64,000 nucleotides of DNA. Source: RI-92 sp037384645. Its GTDB lineage: Bacteria; Pseudomonadota; Gammaproteobacteria; UBA6429; Thiohalophilaceae. Where the stretch lies: NCBI GenBank assembly GCA_037384645.1, contig JARRNT010000018.1, positions 1-64,000 on the forward strand, given 5' to 3'. Of this stretch, positions 18,610 to 27,413 are shown in pieces. The stretch's first letter is position 1. Every line of letters begins with the position of its first letter. The translations under genes and the position numbers were made by a program. Below the pieces are notes generated by a model, which worked only from the letters and a program-made list of their open reading frames with translations, was not told the origin of the DNA and ran no database searches.

Positions 18610-19442
18610 TTGTTATCATGCGGCCGGGGCGGTGAATCCTCTGACTGCCCCGGCTTTGCATGGTGCCGGCGTTCACGCCGGTGCCGACGCAGGCCAAAGA
18701 GGGTGTAAAGTGGACCGGAGGCCGCGTAGATCGTGAACAGAATAAACAGGATGATCGGGGGATCGGAAAACACCACGGCGATGATCAGGACGATCAGAAT
18801 CATGGTCACAAACGGTACCCGGGAGCGAAAATCAAACCCCTTGAAACTGAAATAGCGAATATTGCTCACCATCAGTACACCCGCTGCGATCGTAATAAAC
18901 GCACCGATGATATTGATCAGTGGATGCACCGGCAGATACAGGTCGCTCATCCAGACATAGGACGTGACGATGGCCGCAGCCGAGGGACTGGCCAGTCCCT
19001 GGAAAAAACGTTTATCGGCAATCCCGATCTGGGTATTAAAACGGGCCAGGCGTAAGGCTGCCGCCGCAGTATAAATAAACGCCGCAACCCAGCCGACCTT
19101 GCCCATTTGATCGAGGGCAAATTCGAACATGATCAGGGCAGGCGCCACACCGAACGACACCATATCAGCCAGGCTGTCGTACTGGGCACCGAAATCACTC
19201 TGGGTATTGGTCCAGCGTGCTACCCTTCCATCCAGACCGTCCATCAACATGGAAAAAAAGATTGCGTAAGCGGCCCAGTCGAACCAGCCCTGATTGGCGG
19301 ACACGATAGCAAAGAAGCCGGAACACAATGCCCCCGTTGTCAGGGCGTTGGGTATGAAATAGATACCGCCGCGGCGGGCTTTTTTTACCGGTTCTTCCAT
19401 AGTTAAAGTGTATGGCCTAAGTGGGTACAGCTCAATACGCAT
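18603..19442 (-). CDS. pssA: CDP-diacylglycerol-serine O-phosphatidyltransferase
   Basis: Up to 279 residues; family comparison suggests the real start may be the ATG at 19400 (MEEPVKKARRGG). The CDP-alcohol phosphotransferase motif is intact: DGLDGRVARWTNTQSDFGAQYDS in part, i.e. DG-x2-AR-x8-G-x3-D-x3-D. About eight membrane helices follow. It makes phosphatidylserine from CDP-DAG and L-serine at the inner membrane. It is immediately downstream of psd (9-bp gap), so the two steps to phosphatidylethanolamine are encoded together. Confidence 0.95.
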   Translation of the reverse strand: MRIELYPLRPYTLTMEEPVKKARRGGIYFIPNALTTGALCSGFFAIVSANQGWFDWAAYAIFFSMLMDGLDGRVARWTNTQSDFGAQYDSLADMVSFGVAPALIMFEFALDQMGKVGWVAAFIYTAAAALRLARFNTQIGIADKRFFQGLASPSAAAIVTSYVWMSDLYLPVHPLINIIGAFITIAAGVLMVSNIRYFSFKGFDFRSRVPFVTMILIVLIIAVVFSDPPIILFILFTIYAASGPLYTLFGLRRHRRERRHHAKPGQSEDSPPRPHDNNQ

Positions 19443-19451
19443 CCAGCAGGA

Positions 19452-20054
19452 CTAGCGTATCAATTCGCCTAATATATCACTCCCTGCCCTGACCCGGTCG
19501 CCCGGCTTGTGCACACTCAGGGAACGTTTGGGCAAATACACATCGATCCGGGTCCCCAGGGGAATAAAACCGCAACGCTTGCCCTGTCCGATACGATCAC
19601 CGGAAGCGATATAGCAATGCAGGCGGCTAAACCAGATCCCGGCATGGAGTGTCACAACAATGTCATCTTTCTTGTCAGTCTGTATCCAGATCACATGCTG
19701 TACACGGCCCGGCTGGGATTGTTCAGAGCGATGCAGCCAGTGCTGCATAACCTTGCCCTCGGTGACACCACGCAGGGTGTAGGGACCGTACCAGTGCATT
19801 TTCAGACTGATGCAGAGTGATTCGCGTTTAAGAAACCTGTCTTCGATTGTTTCGATGCCGGTTATTACGCCATCCGCCGGCACAATGACGCCAAGCGGTG
19901 CACAGGGCGTAAGCCGTCGTGGATCCCGATAGAACCAGACACTCAGCGCCACCAGCAACCACAGCGGAGTCACGACCAGACCGAAAATCAGGTGCAGGAT
20001 AATAATGATCAACGACAGGAGATAGACGATCAATCTGCCTTCGGGCGCAAGCAT
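19452..20054 (-). CDS. psd: Phosphatidylserine decarboxylase-like protein with altered processing site
   Basis: 200 residues, the short Psd type, with two N-terminal hydrophobic segments, the YRDPRR and VPADGVITGIE blocks and the C-terminal GKRCGFIPLGTRIDVYLP block. Two features differ from the textbook enzyme: the residue that should be the self-cleaving Ser (LGS/FGS) is Thr (LGT, codon ACC), and the usual DVHVNR-like active-site histidine block is replaced by LKMHWYGPYTLRGVTEGKV. A Thr could in principle process to a ketobutyryl group, with lower activity. Position next to pssA argues for a role in PE synthesis. It lies downstream of the ilvC terminator. Confidence 0.85.
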   Translation of the reverse strand: MLAPEGRLIVYLLSLIIIILHLIFGLVVTPLWLLVALSVWFYRDPRRLTPCAPLGVIVPADGVITGIETIEDRFLKRESLCISLKMHWYGPYTLRGVTEGKVMQHWLHRSEQSQPGRVQHVIWIQTDKKDDIVVTLHAGIWFSRLHCYIASGDRIGQGKRCGFIPLGTRIDVYLPKRSLSVHKPGDRVRAGSDILGELIR

Positions 20055-20073
20055 AGCGGTCTACCAAATGATA

Positions 20074-20096
20074 AAGGCCGGAATGAATCCGGCCTT
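20074..20096 (-). terminator. Intrinsic terminator after ilvC
   Basis: On the minus strand AAGGCCGGA-TTCAT-TCCGGCCTT gives a 9-bp perfect stem followed by a short T-rich run (TAT CATTT). It lies 15 bp after the ilvC stop and 20 bp before psd, so it probably reduces read-through from ilvBHC into psd-pssA. Confidence 0.7.
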
Positions 20097-20110
20097 CGTG
20101 TGGTTCGAAA

Positions 20111-21127
20111 CTAGTTTTTACTCTTGTCCACCAGTTTGTTGGCGGCAATCCAGGGCATCATGGCACGCAGTTTTTCACCCACCTGTTCAATGGGATGTGC
20201 GGCATTAAGACGGCGCATGGCAGTCATTTCCGGATAGTTACTGCGACCTTCCAGGATAAATTTCTTGGCGTACTCGCCGGTCTGGATATTGTGCAGGGCC
20301 TCTTTCATCGCCCAACGACTTTCCTCGTTGATGACCTTGGCACCGGTCACGTACTCGCCATACTCGGCATTGTTGGAAATGGAGTAATTCATATTGGCGA
20401 TGCCACCCTCATACATCAGGTCAACGATCAGCTTGAGTTCGTGCAGACATTCGAAGTAAGCCATCTCCGGCGCATAACCGGCTTCCACCAGGGTTTCAAA
20501 CCCGGCCTTGACCAGTTCGACGCAACCACCACACAGGACGGCCTGTTCACCGAACAGGTCAGTCTCGGTCTCGTCCTTAAACGTGGTTTCAATAATACCG
20601 GTCCGCCCGCCGCCGATGGCAGAGGCATAGGACAGGGCGATCTCCTTGGCCTTGCCGGAAGCATTCTGGAATACTGCGATCAGGTCAGGAATACCGCCAC
20701 CCCTGGTAAACTCGCTGCGCACGGTATGGCCGGGGGCCTTGGGCGCAATCATTATCACGTCGAGATCACTACGTGGCACAACCTGGTTGTAGTGGATAGC
20801 AAAGCCATGGGCAAAGGCCAGTATCCCGCCTTTTTTGATATTCGGTTCGATATTTTCTTTGTACAGCTGGGACTGGAATTCATCCGGGGTCAGTACCATC
20901 ACCAGGTCGGCAGCTTTAACGGCTTCATCAACACTCTTTACGGTCAGTCCGGCCTGCTCCGCCTTGGCCGCCGAGGCAGAACCCGGGCGCAGGCCAACGG
21001 TGACATCCACACCGGTGTCCTTGAGGTTGTTGGCGTGGGCATGGCCCTGCGAGCCGTAACCGAGAATGGTGACCTTCATGCCCTTGATCAAGGAGAGATC
21101 ACAGTCTTTGTCGTAATAAATCTTCAT
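20111..21127 (-). CDS. ilvC: Ketol-acid reductoisomerase (class I)
   Basis: 338 residues, the short class I length. The Rossmann motif is GYGSQGHAHANNLKD and the cofactor loop GLRPGSASAAKA has the serines typical of NADPH preference. The all-helical C-terminal KARI domain contains the acidic Mg2+ ligands (ETETDLFGEQAVLCGG; YECLHELKLIVDLMYEGG-like). It converts acetolactate to dihydroxyisovalerate. Third gene of ilvBHC, 37 bp after ilvH. Confidence 0.98.
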   Translation of the reverse strand: MKIYYDKDCDLSLIKGMKVTILGYGSQGHAHANNLKDTGVDVTVGLRPGSASAAKAEQAGLTVKSVDEAVKAADLVMVLTPDEFQSQLYKENIEPNIKKGGILAFAHGFAIHYNQVVPRSDLDVIMIAPKAPGHTVRSEFTRGGGIPDLIAVFQNASGKAKEIALSYASAIGGGRTGIIETTFKDETETDLFGEQAVLCGGCVELVKAGFETLVEAGYAPEMAYFECLHELKLIVDLMYEGGIANMNYSISNNAEYGEYVTGAKVINEESRWAMKEALHNIQTGEYAKKFILEGRSNYPEMTAMRRLNAAHPIEQVGEKLRAMMPWIAANKLVDKSKN

Positions 21128-21164
21128 GTGGTAAGTCCTTCCCTATAGCGATTTGTTTCGTTGT

Positions 21165-21665
21165 TCAGCTTGTTAGTGAGAGGCTGCGACTGCCGCGTGC
21201 AATGCCAGTGACGCCGGAACGTACGGTCTCCACGATACTGGCCGGTTCAATGGCCTCAATAAAGGCATCCAGCTTGTTACTGTCTCCGGTAAGTTCGATG
21301 ATGTAGGTCGCATCACTGACATCGATAATACGTCCGCGAAATATATCGGTCAGGCGTTTGACTTCAGCGCGCAACTGGGTGTCATCGGCCTTAATCTTGA
21401 TCAGCATCAACTCGCGTTCGATGTGGCGGCCTTCAGTAATGTCCGCCAGCTTGACCACGTCGACCAGCTTGTTCAGCTGCTTGGTAATCTGCTCGATGAT
21501 TTCGTTGGAACCACGAGTCACGATCGTCATGCGCGACATCGAGGCATCTTCAGTCGGCGCCACCGTCAGTGATTCGATGTTATAGCCGCGCGCCGAGAAC
21601 AGGCCCGCCACACGCGAAAGCGCACCCGACTCGTTCTCCATCAATACGGAAATAATATGACGCAT
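21165..21665 (-). CDS. ilvH: Acetolactate synthase small (regulatory) subunit
   Basis: 166 residues. The N-terminal ACT domain (MRHIISVLMENESGALSRVAGLFSARGYNIESL, quoted in part by its ENESGALSRV motif) binds valine in this family, and the C-terminal ALS_ss domain follows (ELMLIKIKAD onward). It activates the large subunit and gives feedback inhibition. Its ATG overlaps the ilvB stop by one base, consistent with translational coupling. Confidence 0.97.
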   Translation of the reverse strand: MRHIISVLMENESGALSRVAGLFSARGYNIESLTVAPTEDASMSRMTIVTRGSNEIIEQITKQLNKLVDVVKLADITEGRHIERELMLIKIKADDTQLRAEVKRLTDIFRGRIIDVSDATYIIELTGDSNKLDAFIEAIEPASIVETVRSGVTGIARGSRSLSLTS

Positions 21666-23383
21666 CAGGCCAGCTCTCTTTCCGGAGACAGGTGCATTTC
21701 ATTATGCGCCTTGCCTGCCGCGATCATCGGATAAACATTTTCGGTCTGATCAGTAATGAAATCCAGGAACACCAGCCGATCCTTCATGGCCAGAGCCTCA
21801 CGCAGTGCACCCTCCACGTCTTCCGGTTTCTCGATACGCACACCGACGTGACCGTAACTCTCGGCCAGCTTGACGAAATCCGGCAGCGCCTCGAGGTAAG
21901 AGGATGAATAACGGCTCTGGTAAAAGAATTCCTGCCACTGGCGCACCATGCCCATGTAACGATTATTCAGGTTGATGATCTTGATTGGCAGGTTGTACTG
22001 CATCGCCGTTGACAGTTCCTGAATACACATCTGGATACTGGCTTCGCCGGTGACGCAGGCCACGGTCGCATCGGGGTGAGCCAGTTTGACGCCAAGCGCC
22101 GCCGGCATACCAAAACCCATGGTGCCGAGACCACCGGAATTGATCCAGTGATAAGGGCTTTTGAATTTGTAAAACTGTGCAGCCCACATCTGGTGCTGTC
22201 CCACATCGGAGGTGATGTAGGCGTTACCTTCGGTCACCTCATAGAGCTGTTCGATCACGGACTGCGGTTTGATCAGCGCACTGTGACGATCGTAGCGCAG
22301 ACAATCCTTGGCCCGCCATTTACCGATCTGTGCCCACCAGGCCTTGAGCGCAGAGGCATCCAGTGATTTCTTGCGTGATTTGATCTCGGCCAGCATATCC
22401 GGCAACACCTGTTTGATGTCGCCCACGATCGGTATGTCTACCCGTACGGTTTTCGAAATCGAGGCCGGATCGATGTCCAGATGGATAATCTTGGCCTGCG
22501 GGCAGAACTGTTTTACGTCGCCGGTGACCCGATCATCAAAGCGGGCGCCAATGGCGATCAACACATCACAGTCGTGCATGGCCATATTGGCCTCGTAGGT
22601 GCCGTGCATACCGAGCATACCGACGAATTGCTCATCGTCCCCGGGGTAGCCGCCCAGTCCCATCAGGGTATTGGTAATGGGGGAGCCCAGATGGCGGGTA
22701 AATTCGGTCAGTTCCTGGTGAGCCCCACTGAGGATGACACCACCACCGGAATAAATCATAGGACGCCTGGCGCTGAGGATCAGATCCACCGCACGCTTGA
22801 TCTGGCCCGGGTGCCCTTTCACGGTCGGGTTGTAGGAACGCATGGCGACTTCCGCAGGATATTCATACGGAATCTTGATATTCGGATCCGTCGTGTTCTT
22901 GGGGATATCCACCACAACCGGGCCGGGCCGGCCGGTGGCCGCGATATAAAAGGCCTTTTTCAGGGTGGCCGCCAGGTCGTGCACATCCTTGACCAGGAAG
23001 TTGTGTTTGACACAGGGGCGGGTGATACCCACGGCATCCACCTCCTGGAAGGCATCGGAACCGATAGAGGCGGTTGAGACCTGGCCGGTCAGGATAACCA
23101 TCGGGATGGAGTCCATGTAGGCCGTGGCAATCCCGGTCACGGCATTGGTCGCACCCGGACCGGAGGTCACCAGTACGACACCGGGCTTGCCAGTGGAACG
23201 GGCATAGCCGTCCGCCGCGTGGGTTGCTCCCTGTTCATGGCGAACCAGGATGTGACGCACGTCGTCTTGCTGGAACAGGGCATCATATATATGGAGTACG
23301 GCACCGCCGGGGTAGCCGAAGACATATTCAACACCCTCGTCCTTCAAAAACTGGACAACAATCTCTGCCCCGCTCAATTCCAC
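21665..23383 (-). CDS. ilvB: Acetolactate synthase large subunit
   Basis: 572 residues with the three thiamine-diphosphate enzyme domains: N-terminal PYR domain with GYPGGAVLHIYDAL and the catalytic Glu in VRHEQGATHAADGYA, a central FAD-binding domain, and a C-terminal PP domain with the GDG-like motif as TGEASIQM and NNRYMGMVRQWQ. The PP-domain motif reads GEAS rather than the usual GDGS, but NN at the end is kept. It makes acetolactate or acetohydroxybutyrate. First gene of the ilvBHC operon, with a promoter candidate at 23458-23486. Confidence 0.96.
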   Translation of the reverse strand: MELSGAEIVVQFLKDEGVEYVFGYPGGAVLHIYDALFQQDDVRHILVRHEQGATHAADGYARSTGKPGVVLVTSGPGATNAVTGIATAYMDSIPMVILTGQVSTASIGSDAFQEVDAVGITRPCVKHNFLVKDVHDLAATLKKAFYIAATGRPGPVVVDIPKNTTDPNIKIPYEYPAEVAMRSYNPTVKGHPGQIKRAVDLILSARRPMIYSGGGVILSGAHQELTEFTRHLGSPITNTLMGLGGYPGDDEQFVGMLGMHGTYEANMAMHDCDVLIAIGARFDDRVTGDVKQFCPQAKIIHLDIDPASISKTVRVDIPIVGDIKQVLPDMLAEIKSRKKSLDASALKAWWAQIGKWRAKDCLRYDRHSALIKPQSVIEQLYEVTEGNAYITSDVGQHQMWAAQFYKFKSPYHWINSGGLGTMGFGMPAALGVKLAHPDATVACVTGEASIQMCIQELSTAMQYNLPIKIINLNNRYMGMVRQWQEFFYQSRYSSSYLEALPDFVKLAESYGHVGVRIEKPEDVEGALREALAMKDRLVFLDFITDQTENVYPMIAAGKAHNEMHLSPERELA

Positions 23384-23457
23384 GAAACTTCTCCCAACCG
23401 ATGTAAAAATGATGTCCTGATATGGACAAATGGCCCGCCGAAGGCGGAAAAGATAAG

Positions 23458-23491
23458 AAACTACTTATTTTCTTGAAGCCCGTCAAGAAAA
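23458..23491 (-). promoter_or_regulatory. Putative ilvB promoter overlapped by a 9-bp inverted repeat
   Basis: Reading the minus strand: TTGACG (23481-23486), 17-bp spacer, TAGTTT (23458-23463), about 75 bp upstream of ilvB. A perfect inverted repeat TTTTCTTGA-agcccg-TCAAGAAAA (23468-23491) covers the -35 and could be an operator. No branched-chain-rich leader peptide or attenuator hairpin with a T tract was found. Predicted from pattern only. Confidence 0.4.
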
Positions 23492-23667
23492 GTGCCGTTA
23501 AAGTCTTTAGTCTAACCCAAATGAGATAGATTCAGACCACCTGCTGCTGCCTGGAGAATTCAGTGGCAGCGGTCACGGACTTGTGAAATATGCGTGTTAC
23601 GCCATAATTGTCTTGCGCTAGACTTTATTGGTAGTAATTTAATTAACAAAACGAAATGGATCGAACC

Positions 23668-24117
23668 ATGAAGAAATTGCTCAAATTTGGCCTTGCTGCC
23701 CTCATGGCCCTGGGCTTTGCCAGCCTGGCCACAGCCGCCATGTATAAGTGGGTAGACAAAAATGGCACCGTGCATTACAGCCAGCAACCGCCGGCTGAGG
23801 GGAACTACGAAACCATGCACGTGCATACCGAATCCCCATCGGGTTCTGACTCGGGTTCACAATCCAAGCCCACTTACAGCACGCCTGATGCAGGGAATAC
23901 CAGCGGCAATGGTTCCTCAAATGCCATTAAGCAGGCTGAAGCCAAGGGTGAGGCACAGCGCCAGCAAAAATGTGAAACGGCCAAAAAGGCCCTGCAGACG
24001 TACACCACCTATCGTCGCCTGCGCAAGAAAGATGGTACTGTCATCCGACTGGACGACAATGAACGCGCCAAGCGGATAAATGAAGCGAAATCCGCCATCA
24101 GGGAATTCTGCCAGTAA
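23668..24117 (+). CDS. DUF4124-domain periplasmic protein
   Basis: 149 residues from ATG at 23668 (an in-frame ATG at 23656 has no ribosome-binding site). A signal peptide MKKLLKFGLAALMALGFASL precedes the DUF4124 motif MYKWVDKNGTVHYSQQPP, a Ser-rich linker (SPSGSDSGSQSKPTYS) and a C-terminal helical part with two cysteines. DUF4124 proteins are envelope proteins of unknown role. The stop shares one base with the next start (TAATG). A second DUF4124 protein lies two genes downstream. Confidence 0.85.
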   Translation: MKKLLKFGLAALMALGFASLATAAMYKWVDKNGTVHYSQQPPAEGNYETMHVHTESPSGSDSGSQSKPTYSTPDAGNTSGNGSSNAIKQAEAKGEAQRQQKCETAKKALQTYTTYRRLRKKDGTVIRLDDNERAKRINEAKSAIREFCQ

Positions 24118-24461
24118 TGCCGTACCTGAAGATCCAGACCAACCATACGATCGACGCCGACCGGTCTGCTGATTTGATTCAATCCGCCTCCCGCCTGGTC
24201 GCCGACGGGCTGGGTAAACCGGAGCGCTACGTCATGGTGGCGCTGGAACCACCGGTGCCCATGGTCTTTGCCGGCAGCCCCGAGCCAACGGTCTTCATGG
24301 AACTCAAAAGCATAGGGCTGCCCGAGAGCAAGACCGCGCAACTCTCGGAAAGCCTGTGCCAACTTATCAACAGTGAACTGGGCGTGCCTGCCGATCGTGT
24401 GTATATCGAATTCCAGGACGCCCCGCGCAAGATGTGGGGCTGGGACAGCGGCACTTTTTAA
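24117..24461 (+). CDS. MIF-like tautomerase family protein
   Basis: 114 residues beginning MPYLKIQTN, so Pro1 (catalytic base after Met removal) is present. The GLGKPERYVMVALEPPVPMVFAG block (quoted in part: GKPERYVMV) and C-terminal VPADRVYIEFQDAPRKMWGW match macrophage migration inhibitory factor/phenylpyruvate tautomerase homologues. The protein would be a cytoplasmic trimer; physiological substrate is unknown. It is coupled to the upstream DUF4124 gene. Confidence 0.9.
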   Translation: MPYLKIQTNHTIDADRSADLIQSASRLVADGLGKPERYVMVALEPPVPMVFAGSPEPTVFMELKSIGLPESKTAQLSESLCQLINSELGVPADRVYIEFQDAPRKMWGWDSGTF

Positions 24462-24479
24462 CCCGCGCCTCGCTAACGG

Positions 24480-24752
24480 ATGAAAAAGACGATCCTCATT
24501 ATTCTGGGCATTGCGGTAGTCGCCGGATATATGGGCTACCAGGATCCGATGGTCCGTTCCTGGTTTCAGCGCCAGACCCACAAGGTGCTGCCGGCGTCCG
24601 CGAGCGAACAAACCCTCTACCGCTGGCAAGATCACCACGGTGAATGGCATGTCAGCGACAAACCACCGGCAGGCGGCATCCAGTACCAGACTGTGCGTTA
24701 TCCAACCAACGCCAACGTGATCCCGTCCTCGGAACTCACGGGCAAAAAATAA
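24480..24752 (+). CDS. Small DUF4124-like membrane-anchored protein
   Basis: 90 residues. An N-terminal hydrophobic segment (TILIILGIAVVAGYMGY) acts as signal anchor, and the rest contains LYRWQDHHGEWHVSDKPP, a clear match in pattern to the DUF4124 motif of the gene two positions upstream (YKWVDKNGTVHYSQQPP). It follows the tautomerase by 18 bp. Function unknown; the pair may be paralogues. Confidence 0.8.
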   Translation: MKKTILIILGIAVVAGYMGYQDPMVRSWFQRQTHKVLPASASEQTLYRWQDHHGEWHVSDKPPAGGIQYQTVRYPTNANVIPSSELTGKK

Positions 24753-24823
24753 GCTTGCCACTGTACTCCATCCACCCGCAGCCAGTAAAATGCGGGAAAC
24801 AACAGTAACAACGTCAGGCTTCC

Positions 24824-26533
24824 ATGCGTACATCCCAACTTCTAATTGCCACGGTCAAAGAAACACCGGCCGACGCAGAAATCATCAGCCACCAACTCAT
24901 GCTCCGGGCGGGCCTTATTCGCAAGCTCGCCGCCGGGCTTTACACCTGGTTACCCCTGGGTCTGCGCACTCTGCGCAAGGTCGAGGCCATCGTGCGCGAG
25001 GAAATGAATCGAGCCGGTGCCCAGGAAGTACTCATGCCGGCGGTACAACCGGCGGAGTTGTGGCAGGAATCCGGCCGTTGGGACAAATACGGACCGGAAC
25101 TGCTGCGCCTGCGGGATCGGCATCAACGTGATTTCTGCTTCGGACCGACCCATGAAGAAGTCATTACCGATCTGATTCGAAATGAACTGCGCAGCTACAA
25201 ACAATTGCCCAGTAATTTTTATCAAATCCAGACAAAATTCCGCGACGAAATCCGGCCGCGTTTCGGCATTATGCGGGCGCGTGAATTTCTCATGAAGGAT
25301 GCCTACTCCTTCCACCTGGACGAAGAGTCCCTGCAACTTACCTACAAGGTGATGCACGAAACCTATTGTCGGATCTTCGAGCGCATCGGGCTGGAATTCC
25401 GGCCGGTCCAGGCCGATACCGGATCGATTGGTGGCAACCAGTCACATGAATTTCACGTACTCGCCGATTCCGGTGAAGACGCCATCGCCTTCAGTACAGA
25501 CAGCAACTACGCCGCCAACGTGGAACTGGCCCGGGCCCTGCCCCCGACAGGACCCTCCTCTGCAGTACAGCAGAGTCTGCAAACTGTCGAGACCCCCGGT
25601 CAACACAGTATCGAGGATGTCAGCCGGTTTCTGAACGTTTCGCCGCAGCAGTGTATCAAGACCCTGCTCGTCAACGGCGAGGAGGATAGCGTGATTGGCC
25701 TGGTCTTGCGTGGCGACCATGAACTCAACAGCATCAAGGCGGAAAAACTCGAGGGTGTCGCCGTCCCCCTGAGCTTTGCCAGTGAAGACGCCGTCAAGCG
25801 CGTCGCCGGCTGTGCACCGGGTTCACTCGGCCCGATTGGCCTCGACATACCGCTATATGTCGATCACAGCGCCGGGGCACTGGTGAATTTCATCTGCGGG
25901 GCCAACGCGGATGGTAAGCACCTGACCGGCGTGAACTGGGGCCGAGATTGTCCGCAACCACGCTGCGTCGATATTCGTAACGTGGTGGAAGGTGATCCCA
26001 GCCCGGATGGTAAAGGCACGCTTCAGATTAAGCGTGGTATCGAAGTCGGTCATATCTTCCAGCTGGGCAGAAAATACAGTGAAGCCATGAACGCCACCGT
26101 GCTTGATGCCCAGGGCAAGGCCGCGGTCATGACCATGGGCTGTTATGGCATCGGCGTCTCCCGCGTCGTGGCCGCCGCGATAGAACAGAACCATGATGAC
26201 AGGGGCATCATCTGGCCTGACGCCATTGCGCCTTTCCAGATTGCGATTCTCCCCATGAACCTGCAACGCTCACAGGCCGTACGCGAAGCCGCCGAAGTCC
26301 TTTACCAGGAGTTGAACGAAATGGGGTTTGACGTACTGTTCGACGATCGCAATGAACGCCCGGGGGTCATGTTCGCCGATATGGAATTGATCGGAATCCC
26401 GCATCGCATCGTGATTGGCGATCGCAGCCTGGAAAACGGCATGGTCGAATACAAGGGGCGGCGCGACGCCGATTCCCGCGAGATTCCCCGCCCTGAGTTA
26501 CTTGCCTTTTTAAAGACCACGGTCAAAACTTAG
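24824..26533 (+). CDS. proS: Prolyl-tRNA synthetase (bacterial type)
   Basis: 569 residues, normal length. Class II motif 2 region FCFGPTHEEVITDL and the FRDEIRPRFGIMRAREFLMKD segment are present, the YbaK-like editing insertion lies at about residues 230-390, and motif 3 (GCYGIGVSRVVAAAIE) is followed by the anticodon-binding domain. It charges tRNA-Pro in the cytoplasm. The ATG at 24824 lies about 70 bp after the preceding gene. Confidence 0.98.
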   Translation: MRTSQLLIATVKETPADAEIISHQLMLRAGLIRKLAAGLYTWLPLGLRTLRKVEAIVREEMNRAGAQEVLMPAVQPAELWQESGRWDKYGPELLRLRDRHQRDFCFGPTHEEVITDLIRNELRSYKQLPSNFYQIQTKFRDEIRPRFGIMRAREFLMKDAYSFHLDEESLQLTYKVMHETYCRIFERIGLEFRPVQADTGSIGGNQSHEFHVLADSGEDAIAFSTDSNYAANVELARALPPTGPSSAVQQSLQTVETPGQHSIEDVSRFLNVSPQQCIKTLLVNGEEDSVIGLVLRGDHELNSIKAEKLEGVAVPLSFASEDAVKRVAGCAPGSLGPIGLDIPLYVDHSAGALVNFICGANADGKHLTGVNWGRDCPQPRCVDIRNVVEGDPSPDGKGTLQIKRGIEVGHIFQLGRKYSEAMNATVLDAQGKAAVMTMGCYGIGVSRVVAAAIEQNHDDRGIIWPDAIAPFQIAILPMNLQRSQAVREAAEVLYQELNEMGFDVLFDDRNERPGVMFADMELIGIPHRIVIGDRSLENGMVEYKGRRDADSREIPRPELLAFLKTTVKT

Positions 26534-26560
26534 TCATACACCTGAAATAAACAGGATATC

Positions 26561-27136
26561 ATGTCCCGACGCTGGTTCGCCGTTATTATCGCTTTGTGCC
26601 TGTCACTGCCCGCCTGGGCAACGACGCCGCAGGCGCCGGACAATCAATTACGCGTATTGCTGAAAAAAGCGATTTCCGCCCATGACAGCTTCAAGGATCG
26701 CTTTGATGCCGAAGTCTGGTTGATGGATATGTCACGGCGCCTGAAACCATTCGTGCCGGACCCGGTCAGGCGAATCAAGCTGCTCAAACAGGTCCATTAC
26801 GAAGCCACCCGCGCCGGTTTAAGCCCGGAACTGGTCCTGGCCGTTATCCAGGTTGAGAGCCGGTTTAATCGGTTCGCCATCTCCAAGGCCGGCGCCCTCG
26901 GTCTGATGCAGGTCATGCCTTTCTGGCTCAAGGAAATCGGTAAACCCCATGACAACCTGTTCGACATCCGCACGAATCTGCGCATGGGATGCACGATTCT
27001 GCGTTATTACATGGACAAGCAACACGATGATCTTACCAGCGCACTGGCGCGCTATAACGGCAGTCTGTACAGCTACAAATATACCAACCGGATATTTCGG
27101 GTGCTCGACAAACGCTGGCGTTGCATCGATTGTTAG
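26561..27136 (+). CDS. Periplasmic lytic transglycosylase (SLT domain)
   Basis: 191 residues. A signal peptide (RWFAVIIALCLSLPAWA) is followed by a short N-terminal region and an SLT family 1 domain with the catalytic Glu in LVLAVIQVESRFNRFAISKA, GLMQVMPFW, and the late ARYNGS motif. It cleaves peptidoglycan between MurNAc and GlcNAc forming anhydro-muropeptides. Twenty-seven bp after proS, probably cotranscribed. Confidence 0.92.
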   Translation: MSRRWFAVIIALCLSLPAWATTPQAPDNQLRVLLKKAISAHDSFKDRFDAEVWLMDMSRRLKPFVPDPVRRIKLLKQVHYEATRAGLSPELVLAVIQVESRFNRFAISKAGALGLMQVMPFWLKEIGKPHDNLFDIRTNLRMGCTILRYYMDKQHDDLTSALARYNGSLYSYKYTNRIFRVLDKRWRCIDC

Positions 27137-27143
27137 ACTGGTC

Positions 27144-27413
27144 TCACTCGGTAAAGAATCCAGTCGGCACTTCGTCATCTACCCGCTGGCACACAACCTC
27201 GCTCACGTGCGCGGCAGGCGGGCCTTGCCATAACCACGCCTTGAGATGACCCACGGCATCCGGCGAACCGCATAACAACACCTCAACCGAACCATCGTGC
27301 AGGTTCCTGGCATAACCGCTCACGCCTCGCCTCTGCGCCTCACGCTGGGTTGAGGCACGAAAAAACACGCCCTGCACCCGGCCGTGGATTATGCATTTTT
27401 CACAAAAACTCAC
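27144..27413 (-). CDS. acyP: Acylphosphatase
   Basis: 89 residues. The family signature HGRVQGVFFRAST provides the catalytic Arg, and the catalytic Asn is in GYARNLHDGSVEV. Acylphosphatases hydrolyse carboxyl-phosphate bonds. The start overlaps the end of the upstream adaptor gene by 4 bp, so it is the last gene of the TolC/adaptor operon. Confidence 0.95.
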   Translation of the reverse strand: MSFCEKCIIHGRVQGVFFRASTQREAQRRGVSGYARNLHDGSVEVLLCGSPDAVGHLKAWLWQGPPAAHVSEVVCQRVDDEVPTGFFTE

